Shown here: piece by piece, positions 18,193 through 26,571 of the stretch | Numbering within the stretch: position 1 is the stretch's first letter | Layout of the letters: each line of letters starts with the position of its first letter | Source: Clostridia bacterium | GTDB lineage: Bacteria; Bacillota; Clostridia; Clostridiales; Clostridiaceae | Direction of reading: 5' to 3' | Assembly: GCA_012523855.1 (NCBI GenBank) | Contig: JAAYTB010000126.1 | Coordinates: 1 to 46,925 of the forward strand | DNA length: 46,925 nucleotides | Translations under genes and position numbers: made by a program | Notes under the pieces: model-generated | The model's database searches: none | Told to the model about the DNA's origin: nothing | What the model saw: only the letters and a program-made list of their open reading frames with translations

Positions 18193-20059
18193 ATTTTATC
18201 AAATCAACATATTCTTGTAATGAACCATCTCTTAAGCAAGTTTCAATAATCTTTCTTCCTAATGGATCAAGATCAGGCACTAGGAATTTCTCTAGTTCTT
18301 CCTTAAAGAAATTAGATAGTATGCTTGCACCTGCATCGTAACCTTCTGCTCCAACTTCTGGTTGAAGGTCTACTTGTAGAAGATCCTTTGGTAAAGTCTG
18401 ACCATCTATTCTTAAGGATTCTAAAGCATAGCCAAGTAGCGGACATCTTGAAGACACTAATGGCTCCTTCTTAAAGTTGAAGTTACCTCTTCTTGATAGG
18501 TACTCTCTTGCTATCCATTGTCCCATAAAACCTACCTTGTAGGCACCAATATTTTGGTTAGGGATTAATATATATTTAGTAGCAGGTGTAGATAAAATTT
18601 GCTTTAATAATATGTTAGCTTGGTCTACCATTCTTCCTGTAGCAAAAGGCCAGTAGGAGCCTACACCTTCACTGCTCATACCCTCAGTGCATGTAACACT
18701 TGGGTTTGCGTGTCCTCTAGGAGCTACCATTCTCCAAAGCCATGCTAAGGCTGGAGGAAGTATGTGGAATAAGCCTATTATACCGTAGTTAGGATTTTCC
18801 TTTGTGCTTGGTGGAGTTCTAACACCAAAACTTCTTATATCAACCTCTATAGCCTCGTCTACAATGCCATTAACAAATTTTCTTGGCAGTATAGTCCTAG
18901 GGTTTGGACAAGGTACTCCTGGCTCATCTTCTGTATGTTCCCAAATAAGACAGGTAGCTTCAGGCTTTCCGTCTATGTTAAAGAATATTAATGGCTCTGG
19001 TGGATATATAGTTAATTTTTCAATGTCTGGAGCCTTACCATATTCATCTATGTGGTCAATACGTAAGAACCATCCATTTTCTGCATCGGTAATAACTAAT
19101 TTGTTACCATTTTGCATTGATGGGATAGCTAAAGCCATATCATCTGTTACCGGTTGAAGCTCACAAGCTTCCTTAATTTCAAGATATAATTTTTCATTAG
19201 TTACTAAATTGGTACCAACTAATAGGCTTCCATCTGGCTGCCTATGGAATTGTTCTGTCATTTCACTTTTACCGCCACCACTAGCACCTTCATGCATTAT
19301 AGTGAAAGTATTTTCGTAGGGTGTAGTTATTTTAACTGCGGAAGCATGTAGTGTTGACCAACCTTCACGCTCACCGATATTTAGCAAGATACTGTAAACA
19401 CCCTTCTTTGCACTAGGGCCTGGATATAGGTTGTAGCAAAATACTTCGTGATATCCATCAAGTCTGTTATGAACAACTACCTGTTTTCCATCGAAGTGAG
19501 TATGTCTAAATGGTGGTGCTAAGTATAGAACAGCTTTTGGTGTAAAGTTATTTGGTATCTTACTCTTTGGAATAAAGCCTTGAATATCAGCTAAACCGCC
19601 AACAAAAAAACCGGCATTGGCAGGAGCAAGTAATAAGGATTCATAGCCGTGTTCAGCTCCTCCAGACATAAAGGGAAGTAAAATAAGTTCATCCTGATCC
19701 TCTAACCATTGAAAGGTAGAGTTTCTAAGTTCGTTAAAATCATAGCCGAATCTTTCTTTAAAAGTAGGTTTGTCTGTAGGTTTATCATCAGAAATAACCA
19801 TACAGTCAGGGTCCCTTCTTCTCATGTAAGGTTCAGTATAATTTATAGAAATACCATTTTTACATCTTACAACGGTAGCTTCCAATACATTACCTTTGCC
19901 AGGAGTTTCATACGAAACCTCAAAAGTATTTTGTTCCCTTCTTCCCATAGCAAGGTCAAGAATATCTTCTCTACTTTCTACAAGAATTATTTCTTTGTTC
20001 TCAAGAATTCTTTTCAAATCCTTTTCTAGTACTAGTTTGTTAAATATTGACTTTTCCAT
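18191..20059 (-). CDS. DUF4914 family P-loop protein
   Basis: This 622-aa soluble protein appears to match the uncharacterised DUF4914 family. Its clearest motif is a P-loop-like HEGASGGGKSEMTE near residue 260, which recalls the kinase loop (GxSGxGKT) of ATP-dependent phosphoenolpyruvate carboxykinase; PEPCK-like metal and substrate motifs are not obvious. Other family-like stretches include CTEGMSSEGVGSYWPFATG. I start at ATG 20059 (MEKSIFNKLV) since AAGGAG is 6 bp upstream; 24 additional upstream codons are open but lack a ribosome site. It is a single-gene unit with its own promoter. The reaction is unknown. Confidence 0.8.
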   Translation of the reverse strand: MEKSIFNKLVLEKDLKRILENKEIILVESREDILDLAMGRREQNTFEVSYETPGKGNVLEATVVRCKNGISINYTEPYMRRRDPDCMVISDDKPTDKPTFKERFGYDFNELRNSTFQWLEDQDELILLPFMSGGAEHGYESLLLAPANAGFFVGGLADIQGFIPKSKIPNNFTPKAVLYLAPPFRHTHFDGKQVVVHNRLDGYHEVFCYNLYPGPSAKKGVYSILLNIGEREGWSTLHASAVKITTPYENTFTIMHEGASGGGKSEMTEQFHRQPDGSLLVGTNLVTNEKLYLEIKEACELQPVTDDMALAIPSMQNGNKLVITDAENGWFLRIDHIDEYGKAPDIEKLTIYPPEPLIFFNIDGKPEATCLIWEHTEDEPGVPCPNPRTILPRKFVNGIVDEAIEVDIRSFGVRTPPSTKENPNYGIIGLFHILPPALAWLWRMVAPRGHANPSVTCTEGMSSEGVGSYWPFATGRMVDQANILLKQILSTPATKYILIPNQNIGAYKVGFMGQWIAREYLSRRGNFNFKKEPLVSSRCPLLGYALESLRIDGQTLPKDLLQVDLQPEVGAEGYDAGASILSNFFKEELEKFLVPDLDPLGRKIIETCLRDGSLQEYVDLIK

Positions 20060-20473
20060 CGCAAAACTCCTTACCCTTTTTAAAATAAAATCATATACTA
20101 CTATATTATTGTAAATATAAGAAAAATGCAAGATTTAATTTTTAAAGTTTCAAGAATTGTCAATAAATTACCATATTTTACAATAACATTCTTTGAAAAG
20201 CCACAAAATATTGAAAAAATACCTTCTTAAATAAAAGATTATGAATAGAATTTTTTATAGAAATTCAAGAGTCAAAAATTTAAATTTCATAAACAGAAGG
20301 AAGCGAGAAAGAGTATCTACTTACTTTTTTTATGCTACAATAGATTGTGACTATTGCATTTGGAGAAAAAATAAATTTAAATAGTTTTTTATGTTATATA
20401 AGTTGAAAATATGGAGATTAATTACTACATATAGTTTATACATATTATTTCAAATAATACAAGGAATTGAGGG
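20060..20473. other. AT-rich divergent intergenic region
   Basis: This 414-bp gap separates the DUF4914 gene (-) from the SNF2 gene (+). It holds the minus-strand promoter at 20103-20131. No good open frame, RNA fold or repeat was recognised; the plus-strand promoter is unclear among several weak TTGCAT/TACAAT-like words around 20330-20390. Confidence 0.6.
20103..20131 (-). promoter_or_regulatory. Promoter of the DUF4914 gene
   Basis: Read on the minus strand: TTGCAT (20131-20126), 17 bp and TAATAT (20108-20103), about 45 bp before the start codon. Confidence 0.5.
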
Positions 20474-23400
20474 ATGAAGATGAACATCTCGGAAAAGTTA
20501 GTTAAGAAGCATACAAATAAAATTATTTACCAGCGGGGAGAAGAGGACTATAAGGCTGGAAAGGTTACAGAATTAGAAGTGAAGGACTACTACTATAAGG
20601 AAGAAGCCTTTTATGTTTATGAAATTTTTGCTGTAGTAGAGGCCGCCTATTACGATGAATACTATATTGAGATAATTGTCAGTGAAAAAACTGGCTTTAT
20701 ATCCGTTGACTGTGATTGCCCTTTTTTTAATGATAATCATAGAAAAATGGGTTTTTGCAAACATATTGTTGCAGTTATGCTAAAGTTCATAAAGGAATAC
20801 TATTCTAAGTCCCACTTTAATGAAGAAGGAAACAAACTAAATAAGTTGCTAAGGGACATTAAGTATAATGCCTATAAACTATCAGATCAAAAGGAAAAAC
20901 TAAAATTAGAAATCAATTATTTTTATGATATATATGACTATATTCCATCCTCTCTAGAGTTGAAAATAGGAATTGACAGGCTATATGTTGTAAGAAATAT
21001 GAAACAGTTCTTGCAAGCTATAGAGAGAAATCAATCCTTAGAATTTGGTAAAGGCTTTACCTTAAGACCAATGGACCAGCAGTTCTGGCCAGAAGATAAA
21101 AGGTTAATAGAATTTCTCCTAGAAATAAGTGAAATAAATAGTATGTTAGATAACAATGATTGGAATCGAAATATCCTTATAAAAGCTAAGAAGGCCTACT
21201 TTACAGAGCGACAATTAAATAGATTCTTTAGTCTTCTTAAGGATAGGGAAATAAATGCTAATATTCAAGGAAGGCAGTACAAAAATATAAAGGTTCTATA
21301 CAGGGACTTGCCTCTGGATTTTCAACTAAAGGGCAGTGACAAAGGGATCATCTTACAGCACGATAAAGAGCTGCCTAGGCCCTTAAGTTCCAATGGTAGG
21401 TTTTTCTTCTTTAAGGATAATATTTACGTACCCTCTAATGAACAGTTAAAAATATACGTACCCTTATATAATTTTATTATTAACGAAAAGAGCAGAGAGC
21501 TTTTTTTTGATAGGGAGGAAGGGGAAAAAATAGCTTCATATATTATACCTGCTATTAAGAAGATTAGTGGCTCCTTTAGACTGGATGAAAGTGTGAAAGA
21601 AAGCTTCTATGAGGAAAAGCTTATTACAAAGATATATTTAGACAAGGGAAAAGAAGGCCTTGAAGAGATTAAAGACTTCAGTGACCTATACTTCAGTGAG
21701 GATTTTAAGAAGATAAAAATTTATAACTACAGCCATGTTAAAAGCGGAGTTAGGGTAAGTGGGCAAGGACTCCTTGAATTTGATTTTAGGATAGAGGATA
21801 TAGATCCCAAGGAGATTAGAAAAATTTTAAGCTCTATAAGGCAAAAAAAGAAATACTATAGATTGAAAGATGGAGATTTAATAGATCTTCAACATCAAGA
21901 CTTTAGTAAAGTGGCTTCGGTGATAGATTATTTAAATATTAATGAAAAGGAGCTCTTTTCCAAAGGTAGGACCTTAATACCTAAGTATAATGCTTTTTAT
22001 TTAGATGAAGCCTTAGGAGATGACCTGCAAGGTTTTAAAAAGGACCTTTCTTTCAAAAAGTTTATTAAGGACCTAGAAGAAGAAAAAAATATAGACTATT
22101 CTCTTCCACCTAACCTAGATAATATAATGAGAAATTATCAAAAGGAAGGCTTTAAATGGCTGAAAAATTTAAGCCATTATGGCTTTGGAGGTATTTTAGC
22201 TGATGAGATGGGCCTAGGAAAAACTCTTCAAACTATAGCCTTTATAGCAGCAGAAAAGGCTGACAAACCATCTTTAATAGTGGCACCTACCACCTTGATT
22301 TATAATTGGCTTAGGGAGGTAGAAAAGTTTGCTCCTCAGCTAAAGGCCCTTGTAATAGCAGGAAGTCCTCAGGAAAGGGAAGACCTTATAGCCAATGCAA
22401 AAGATTATGATATGGTAATTACCTCCTATCCATTAATAAGAAGGGATGTAGAGAGTTACAAGGATATAACTTTTAAATATTGTATATTAGACGAGGCGCA
22501 GCATATCAAAAACCCCCTTTCTCAGAACAGTTATGCAGTAAAGTCTATTAAGGCTAAAGGATATTTTGCCCTTACAGGTACCCCTCTAGAAAATTCCCTT
22601 ACAGAGCTTTGGTCTATTTTTGACTTTATCATGCCAGGATATTTATTTAATCACCACAAATTTTTAGAACGGTATGAGATTCCTATAGTAAAGGAAGGGG
22701 ACCAAGAGGTACTTGCTACTTTAAATAAACATATTAAGCCCTTTATATTAAGAAGATTAAAAAAGGATGTTGTAGCAGAATTGCCTCCTAAGATTGAACA
22801 TAAGCTTGTGGTAGATATGACAGAGGAACAGAAAAAGCTCTATACAGCCTATATGCTTTCTGCCAGAAAAACTGTAGAAAGAGACTTTCTTTTACCAGGT
22901 CAAAAGGGAAATAAACTGGAGATCATGGCCCTACTTACTAGATTGAGGCAAATATGTTGTGATCCTGCTGTCTTTCTAGAGGATTATCAAGGGGATAGTG
23001 GCAAGATGCAGGCCTTGGAAGAGCTTTTAGAAGAGGTGCTAGCCCAGAAGCATAGGGTCTTACTATTTTCTCAATTTACAAGGGTATTAAAAAATATAGT
23101 AGGGAGATTAAAAAGTAAAGGAATTCCTTATTCTTACCTTGACGGTAATACTCCCGCCAAGGTAAGAAATGATTTGGTTAATGATTTTAACGCTGGCTCC
23201 AATGACATATTTCTAATTTCCCTCAAGGCTGGTGGTACTGGCCTAAATCTCACTGGTGCAGATATAGTTATTCACTTTGATCCTTGGTGGAATCCGGCAG
23301 TAGAACAACAAGCTACAGATAGGGCTCATAGAATTGGCCAAGAAAAAACTGTACAAGTAATCAAGCTTATAGCCAAGGATACTATAGAAGAAAAAATATA

Positions 23401-23518
23401 TAATCTGCAAGAAAAGAAAAAGGAGATCTTTGACAAGGTTGTAGAAGTTAGCACTAGTGAAATGAGTCTCATATCCAAGTTAAGCGAAGCTGAAATCAGA
23501 GAACTTTTTATAAGTTAA
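20474..23518 (+). CDS. SWIM zinc-finger SNF2-family helicase
   Basis: This 1014-aa bacterial Swi2/Snf2 ATPase has an amino-terminal SWIM zinc motif (CDCPFF...GFCKH, about residues 80-98), then about 450 residues of SNF2-associated region. The two RecA-like lobes carry motif I DEMGLGKT (about residue 575), DEAQ (about 672), motif III-like LTGTPLENSLTELWS, motif V SLKAGGTGLNL and motif VI QQATDRAHRIGQ. Such enzymes translocate on double-stranded DNA; the bacterial role is uncertain (RapA-like recycling is one possibility). ATG 20474 and ATG 20480 are both plausible starts relative to AAGGA and GAGGG. Confidence 0.92.
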   Translation: MKMNISEKLVKKHTNKIIYQRGEEDYKAGKVTELEVKDYYYKEEAFYVYEIFAVVEAAYYDEYYIEIIVSEKTGFISVDCDCPFFNDNHRKMGFCKHIVAVMLKFIKEYYSKSHFNEEGNKLNKLLRDIKYNAYKLSDQKEKLKLEINYFYDIYDYIPSSLELKIGIDRLYVVRNMKQFLQAIERNQSLEFGKGFTLRPMDQQFWPEDKRLIEFLLEISEINSMLDNNDWNRNILIKAKKAYFTERQLNRFFSLLKDREINANIQGRQYKNIKVLYRDLPLDFQLKGSDKGIILQHDKELPRPLSSNGRFFFFKDNIYVPSNEQLKIYVPLYNFIINEKSRELFFDREEGEKIASYIIPAIKKISGSFRLDESVKESFYEEKLITKIYLDKGKEGLEEIKDFSDLYFSEDFKKIKIYNYSHVKSGVRVSGQGLLEFDFRIEDIDPKEIRKILSSIRQKKKYYRLKDGDLIDLQHQDFSKVASVIDYLNINEKELFSKGRTLIPKYNAFYLDEALGDDLQGFKKDLSFKKFIKDLEEEKNIDYSLPPNLDNIMRNYQKEGFKWLKNLSHYGFGGILADEMGLGKTLQTIAFIAAEKADKPSLIVAPTTLIYNWLREVEKFAPQLKALVIAGSPQEREDLIANAKDYDMVITSYPLIRRDVESYKDITFKYCILDEAQHIKNPLSQNSYAVKSIKAKGYFALTGTPLENSLTELWSIFDFIMPGYLFNHHKFLERYEIPIVKEGDQEVLATLNKHIKPFILRRLKKDVVAELPPKIEHKLVVDMTEEQKKLYTAYMLSARKTVERDFLLPGQKGNKLEIMALLTRLRQICCDPAVFLEDYQGDSGKMQALEELLEEVLAQKHRVLLFSQFTRVLKNIVGRLKSKGIPYSYLDGNTPAKVRNDLVNDFNAGSNDIFLISLKAGGTGLNLTGADIVIHFDPWWNPAVEQQATDRAHRIGQEKTVQVIKLIAKDTIEEKIYNLQEKKKEIFDKVVEVSTSEMSLISKLSEAEIRELFIS

Positions 23519-23609
23519 CCTCTCCTAAAGGGAGCCTAGATCTAATGAAAAATAATGTTGGATAATTGGCTCCGTGGTAATAAATGTTACCGAATAGTGG
23601 AAGAATACC

Positions 23610-23618
23610 TGTTATAAT
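23610..23618 (+). promoter_or_regulatory. Extended -10 element before the hemerythrin genes
   Basis: TGTTATAAT at 23610-23618 fits an extended -10 (TGn before TATAAT). The -35 region is poor. It lies 37 bp before the start codon. Confidence 0.45.
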
Positions 23619-23654
23619 GTATATAAATTAATACAAGTGAAGGGAGAGGTTGAA

Positions 23655-24212
23655 ATGGCCGATGCAATTGAATTAATGATGCATGAACATAAGGTTACCA
23701 AAAGAGCCTTGAGCGTTATAAGGAAGATGAGCATAGCTGTTATGAAAGGTGAAGAGGTTCCTTATGAGGATTTTAATAGAGTAATAGATTTTATTAGAAA
23801 CTATACCGATAAGCATCATCATGGAAAGGAAGAAGACATTCTCTTTAAGAAGATGAGGGAAGACATAGGGGAGACTCTAGTGGGAGCCCCGATTTCTGGA
23901 ATGTTGGTGGAACACGACTTTGGTAGATTCTATGTAAAGAGTCTAGAAGAAGCTTTAGAAAGAGTAAAAAATGGCGACGAAGATTCAAGGGTAGATATAA
24001 TTGCAAATGCAGTGGGCTATGCAGATTTACTTAATAGGCATATTGACAAGGAAGATAAGGTAATCTATACCTTTGCTAAAAGATCTTTGAAAGAAGATGC
24101 AATGAATTATGTCAATGAAGCATGTGAAAAGCTAGAAGAAGAGGCCTTAAAGGAAAAAATACAAAATAAGTATGAAACTATGGTGGAAGAACTAGAAAAG
24201 GCTTGGCAATAA
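23655..24212 (+). CDS. Hemerythrin-domain protein
   Basis: This 185-aa four-helix bundle probably carries a non-haem di-iron centre. Candidate ligands are in MMHEHKVTKR, DKHHHGKEEDILF, VEHDFGRF and NRHIDKEDKVIY, the spacing expected for hemerythrin-like proteins. Such proteins sense or buffer O2, NO or iron. The ATG at 23655 follows GGGAGAGG. It lies 39 bp before a second hemerythrin gene, and both are convergent with a Crp/Fnr-type regulator, so a redox or nitrosative-stress role is inferred. Confidence 0.9.
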   Translation: MADAIELMMHEHKVTKRALSVIRKMSIAVMKGEEVPYEDFNRVIDFIRNYTDKHHHGKEEDILFKKMREDIGETLVGAPISGMLVEHDFGRFYVKSLEEALERVKNGDEDSRVDIIANAVGYADLLNRHIDKEDKVIYTFAKRSLKEDAMNYVNEACEKLEEEALKEKIQNKYETMVEELEKAWQ

Positions 24213-24251
24213 TAGGCTGATTAAAATATAAATTAGAAAGGATGAAAAAGG

Positions 24252-25463
24252 ATGAGTGAATTAATAAACAATCGAGAGTATAGGCAGAAAATCTTGAAGG
24301 AACTTATTTTGGAACTTCATGATGGCAAATCTGTGGAGGATGTTAGGGAAAGGTTCCAGGAGCTAATCAAGGGAGTATCAACTGCGGAAATTTCCCAGAT
24401 GGAAGCTCAGTTAATAAAAGAGGGAATGAAGGTAGAAGAAATTCAAAGATTGTGCGATGTCCATGCAGCAGTTTTTAAAGGTTCTATAGAGGAAATCCAT
24501 CACCCAGACCAATCACCAGGCCATCCAATTCATACCTTTAAGAGGGAGAACAAAGCTGTTCAAGATCTAATAGACAATCAGTTCCGGCCTAACATTGACA
24601 AGTACAAGAATAATGAAGATATTAAGTTTGACCTTTTAGATAATATTAACTTGTTAGGGGACTTAGACAAACACTATAGTAGAAAAGAGAACTTATTATT
24701 TCCCTACTTAGAAAAGTATGGTATCACAGCTCCGCCACAGGTAATGTGGGGAGTAGATGACGAAATTAGAGAAGAAATAAAGGCTTGCAAAAAAGCTGTT
24801 TCAGAAGAAAAAGAAGCTAGAAGTAAAATTGCAGAAATGCTGGAAAAGCTAATAGTTAGAATAGAAGAAATGATCTACAAAGAAGAGCATATTCTTTTCC
24901 CTATGTGCATGGATACTCTTACAGAAGATGAATGGTTAACTATAGAAGAGGAAAGTGCAGAAATAGGTTATTGCATAACTGAACCTGCTGGTAAGTGGAA
25001 ACCTCTTAGAGTAAATGTTGAAGATAAGGAAGAGGAAAAGATAGGGGAAGAAGAAGATAAGGGATATATAAAGTTTGACACTGGAATTTTAAAAGTCAAT
25101 GAAATAAGTGCTATCTTTAATAGTTTGCCCTTTGATATAACCTTTGTAGATAAGGATGGGATTGTTAAATATTTTTCTAATAGTTCTGAAAGAATTTTTG
25201 CAAGAACCAAGGCTGTTATCGGCAGAACTGTGGAAAATTGCCACCCTCCAGCCAGTGTTCACGTAGTGGAGCAAGTAGTGGAAAATTTACGTAGTGGTAA
25301 AAAGGACTATGAGGATTTCTGGATTAAGATGGGGCCTAAATATGTTTTAATCAGATATTTTGCAGTAAGGGACGAAAAAGGTGAGTTTTTAGGGACTTTG
25401 GAAGTAACTCAAAACATTCAACCTATACAAGAAATAAGGGGAGAAAAGAGACTACTTGATTAA
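24252..25463 (+). CDS. DUF438-hemerythrin-PAS protein
   Basis: This 403-aa cytoplasmic sensor-like protein has three parts: DUF438 (about 10-85, with the helix LKELILELHDGKSVEDV), a hemerythrin bundle (about 90-235, with HPIHTFKREN, DKHYSRKENLLFPYLEK and YKEEHILFP) and a PAS domain (about 280-395, FDITFVDKDGIVKYFSNSSERIF and VIGRTVENCHPP). No output kinase or HTH domain is present. The architecture is common in anaerobes and is thought to sense oxygen, NO or redox state. It is followed by a strong terminator. Confidence 0.9.
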   Translation: MSELINNREYRQKILKELILELHDGKSVEDVRERFQELIKGVSTAEISQMEAQLIKEGMKVEEIQRLCDVHAAVFKGSIEEIHHPDQSPGHPIHTFKRENKAVQDLIDNQFRPNIDKYKNNEDIKFDLLDNINLLGDLDKHYSRKENLLFPYLEKYGITAPPQVMWGVDDEIREEIKACKKAVSEEKEARSKIAEMLEKLIVRIEEMIYKEEHILFPMCMDTLTEDEWLTIEEESAEIGYCITEPAGKWKPLRVNVEDKEEEKIGEEEDKGYIKFDTGILKVNEISAIFNSLPFDITFVDKDGIVKYFSNSSERIFARTKAVIGRTVENCHPPASVHVVEQVVENLRSGKKDYEDFWIKMGPKYVLIRYFAVRDEKGEFLGTLEVTQNIQPIQEIRGEKRLLD

Positions 25464-25471
25464 GAAATAGT

Positions 25472-25517
25472 AAAAAGGATGTTCCGGTGTGAAGTATGCG
25501 TGGAACATCCTTTTTTT
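25472..25517 (+). terminator. Terminator of the hemerythrin operon
   Basis: AAAAAGGATGTTCC and GGAACATCCTTTTT form a perfect 14-bp stem with a 16-nt loop followed by T residues. Confidence 0.9.
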
Positions 25518-25631
25518 ATATAAAGTCTGCAGAAAAGTTTACATATATTTCATTAGGAATGGGGTGAAACAATGAAACACTTTAACTGCATGACCTTATA
25601 GCGTAAAAATTAATAAATCGGTTACATTGTT

Positions 25632-25660
25632 AAAAAAAAAACTATCTTTAAAGATAGTTT
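25632..25660 (-). terminator. Terminator of the Crp/Fnr-type gene
   Basis: A perfect 22-bp palindrome (25639-25660, half-site AAACTATCTTT) is followed on the minus strand by ten T (A run 25632-25641). Confidence 0.8.
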
Positions 25661-25710
25661 AACATAATATAATAAAAAATGGAACATGATATTGTTAAAA
25701 AGTCTGCAAA

Positions 25711-26385
25711 TTATTTTTTTAGGGCTGAAGAATTTAATATTGAAATGGTATCTTTATCATAATCTATAATGCCTTCTTCCTTCATTTTAATTAATTCTCT
25801 GGACAAGGAAGGCCTTTGTACACCAAGTTTATCAGCCCACTCTTTTTTTGACATATCTAATTTAATGATATTTTGGCCACTTTTCTTATATTGATTGTAT
25901 AAAAATTCACAAATTTGCTGTCTAATAGTTTTTAAAGTTACCTGCTTTAGTTTGGAGCTTAAATTAACTGCTCTATTAGAAAGAGTTCTTAAGTATTGAT
26001 TTAAAAAGGAAGAGCTTTTTTGACATAGCAGGGCTACAGAAGCTTTAGGGATATGCAAGACTACAGATTTGCTTTTTGAAATTACCGTCATTGGATATGT
26101 ATTTTTATCTCCAAAGATAAGATTTTCTCCAAAGGTATCACCTTTTTTAAAACGAGCCACCGTAAGAACTTTTCCATTAGGATCTATTTTTTGAATTTCA
26201 ACTTCACCTTTTAGTACAATACTTAGATTACTACAAACATCATCTTCTATAAAAATTATATCTTCTTTTCCGTATGATTTTATAGAATAGTCACTGGTGG
26301 AAAAAAAGTCCCTTAATTGATCTTTATTAAAGTCAACAAATAAATGATTGCTTACTAAGTAAGAAATGTATGGTTCAATAGTCAT
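25711..26385 (-). CDS. Crp/Fnr-family transcription regulator
   Basis: This 224-aa regulator has a cyclic-nucleotide-binding-like beta-roll (about 15-120; LKGEVEIQKI, FKKGDTFGENLIF), a dimerisation helix and a winged helix (WADKLGVQRPSLSRELIKMKEEGII). It lacks the amino-terminal cysteine set of FNR, so it is not an obvious 4Fe-4S sensor; clostridial HcpR-like haem/NO regulators have the same layout. Three Cys remain, one in the roll. The promoter overlaps a Fur/PerR-like box. Neighbouring hemerythrin genes are plausible targets. Confidence 0.88.
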   Translation of the reverse strand: MTIEPYISYLVSNHLFVDFNKDQLRDFFSTSDYSIKSYGKEDIIFIEDDVCSNLSIVLKGEVEIQKIDPNGKVLTVARFKKGDTFGENLIFGDKNTYPMTVISKSKSVVLHIPKASVALLCQKSSSFLNQYLRTLSNRAVNLSSKLKQVTLKTIRQQICEFLYNQYKKSGQNIIKLDMSKKEWADKLGVQRPSLSRELIKMKEEGIIDYDKDTISILNSSALKK

Positions 26386-26415
26386 ACTATATTCCCCCTA
26401 TTTATTAGAATTAAT

Positions 26416-26430
26416 TGATAATGATTATTA
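26416..26430 (-). promoter_or_regulatory. Fur/PerR-type operator
   Basis: TGATAATGATTATTA matches the 7-1-7 Fur consensus (TGATAATNATTATCA) at all but one base. It sits at the predicted transcription start of the Crp/Fnr-type gene, where a bound repressor would block it. Confidence 0.55.
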
Positions 26431-26433
26431 TTT

Positions 26434-26462
26434 ATAATACAGTATTTTTTAGTCCTTGGCAA
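26434..26462 (-). promoter_or_regulatory. Promoter of the Crp/Fnr-type gene
   Basis: On the minus strand TTGCCA (26462-26457), 17 bp, then TATTAT (26439-26434). Confidence 0.65.
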
Positions 26463-26509
26463 TAGAACCGTATAAATCAATGGTTTCCAATTGTTGATTT
26501 AATTTAATA

Positions 26510-26538
26510 TTGATAATGTATATGTGTAAAACTATAAT
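26510..26538 (+). promoter_or_regulatory. Promoter of the DUF445 gene
   Basis: TTGATA (26510-26515), 17 bp and TATAAT (26533-26538), 33 bp before the start codon. Confidence 0.65.
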
Positions 26539-26571
26539 AGAATTAATTATAGAAAGTGAAGGGAAAAAAGT

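Noticed and set aside
25572..25601. Nine-codon frame MKHFNCMTL with GGGGTGA upstream
   Set aside because: Too short to support as a gene; no downstream gene on the same strand for it to act as a leader peptide.
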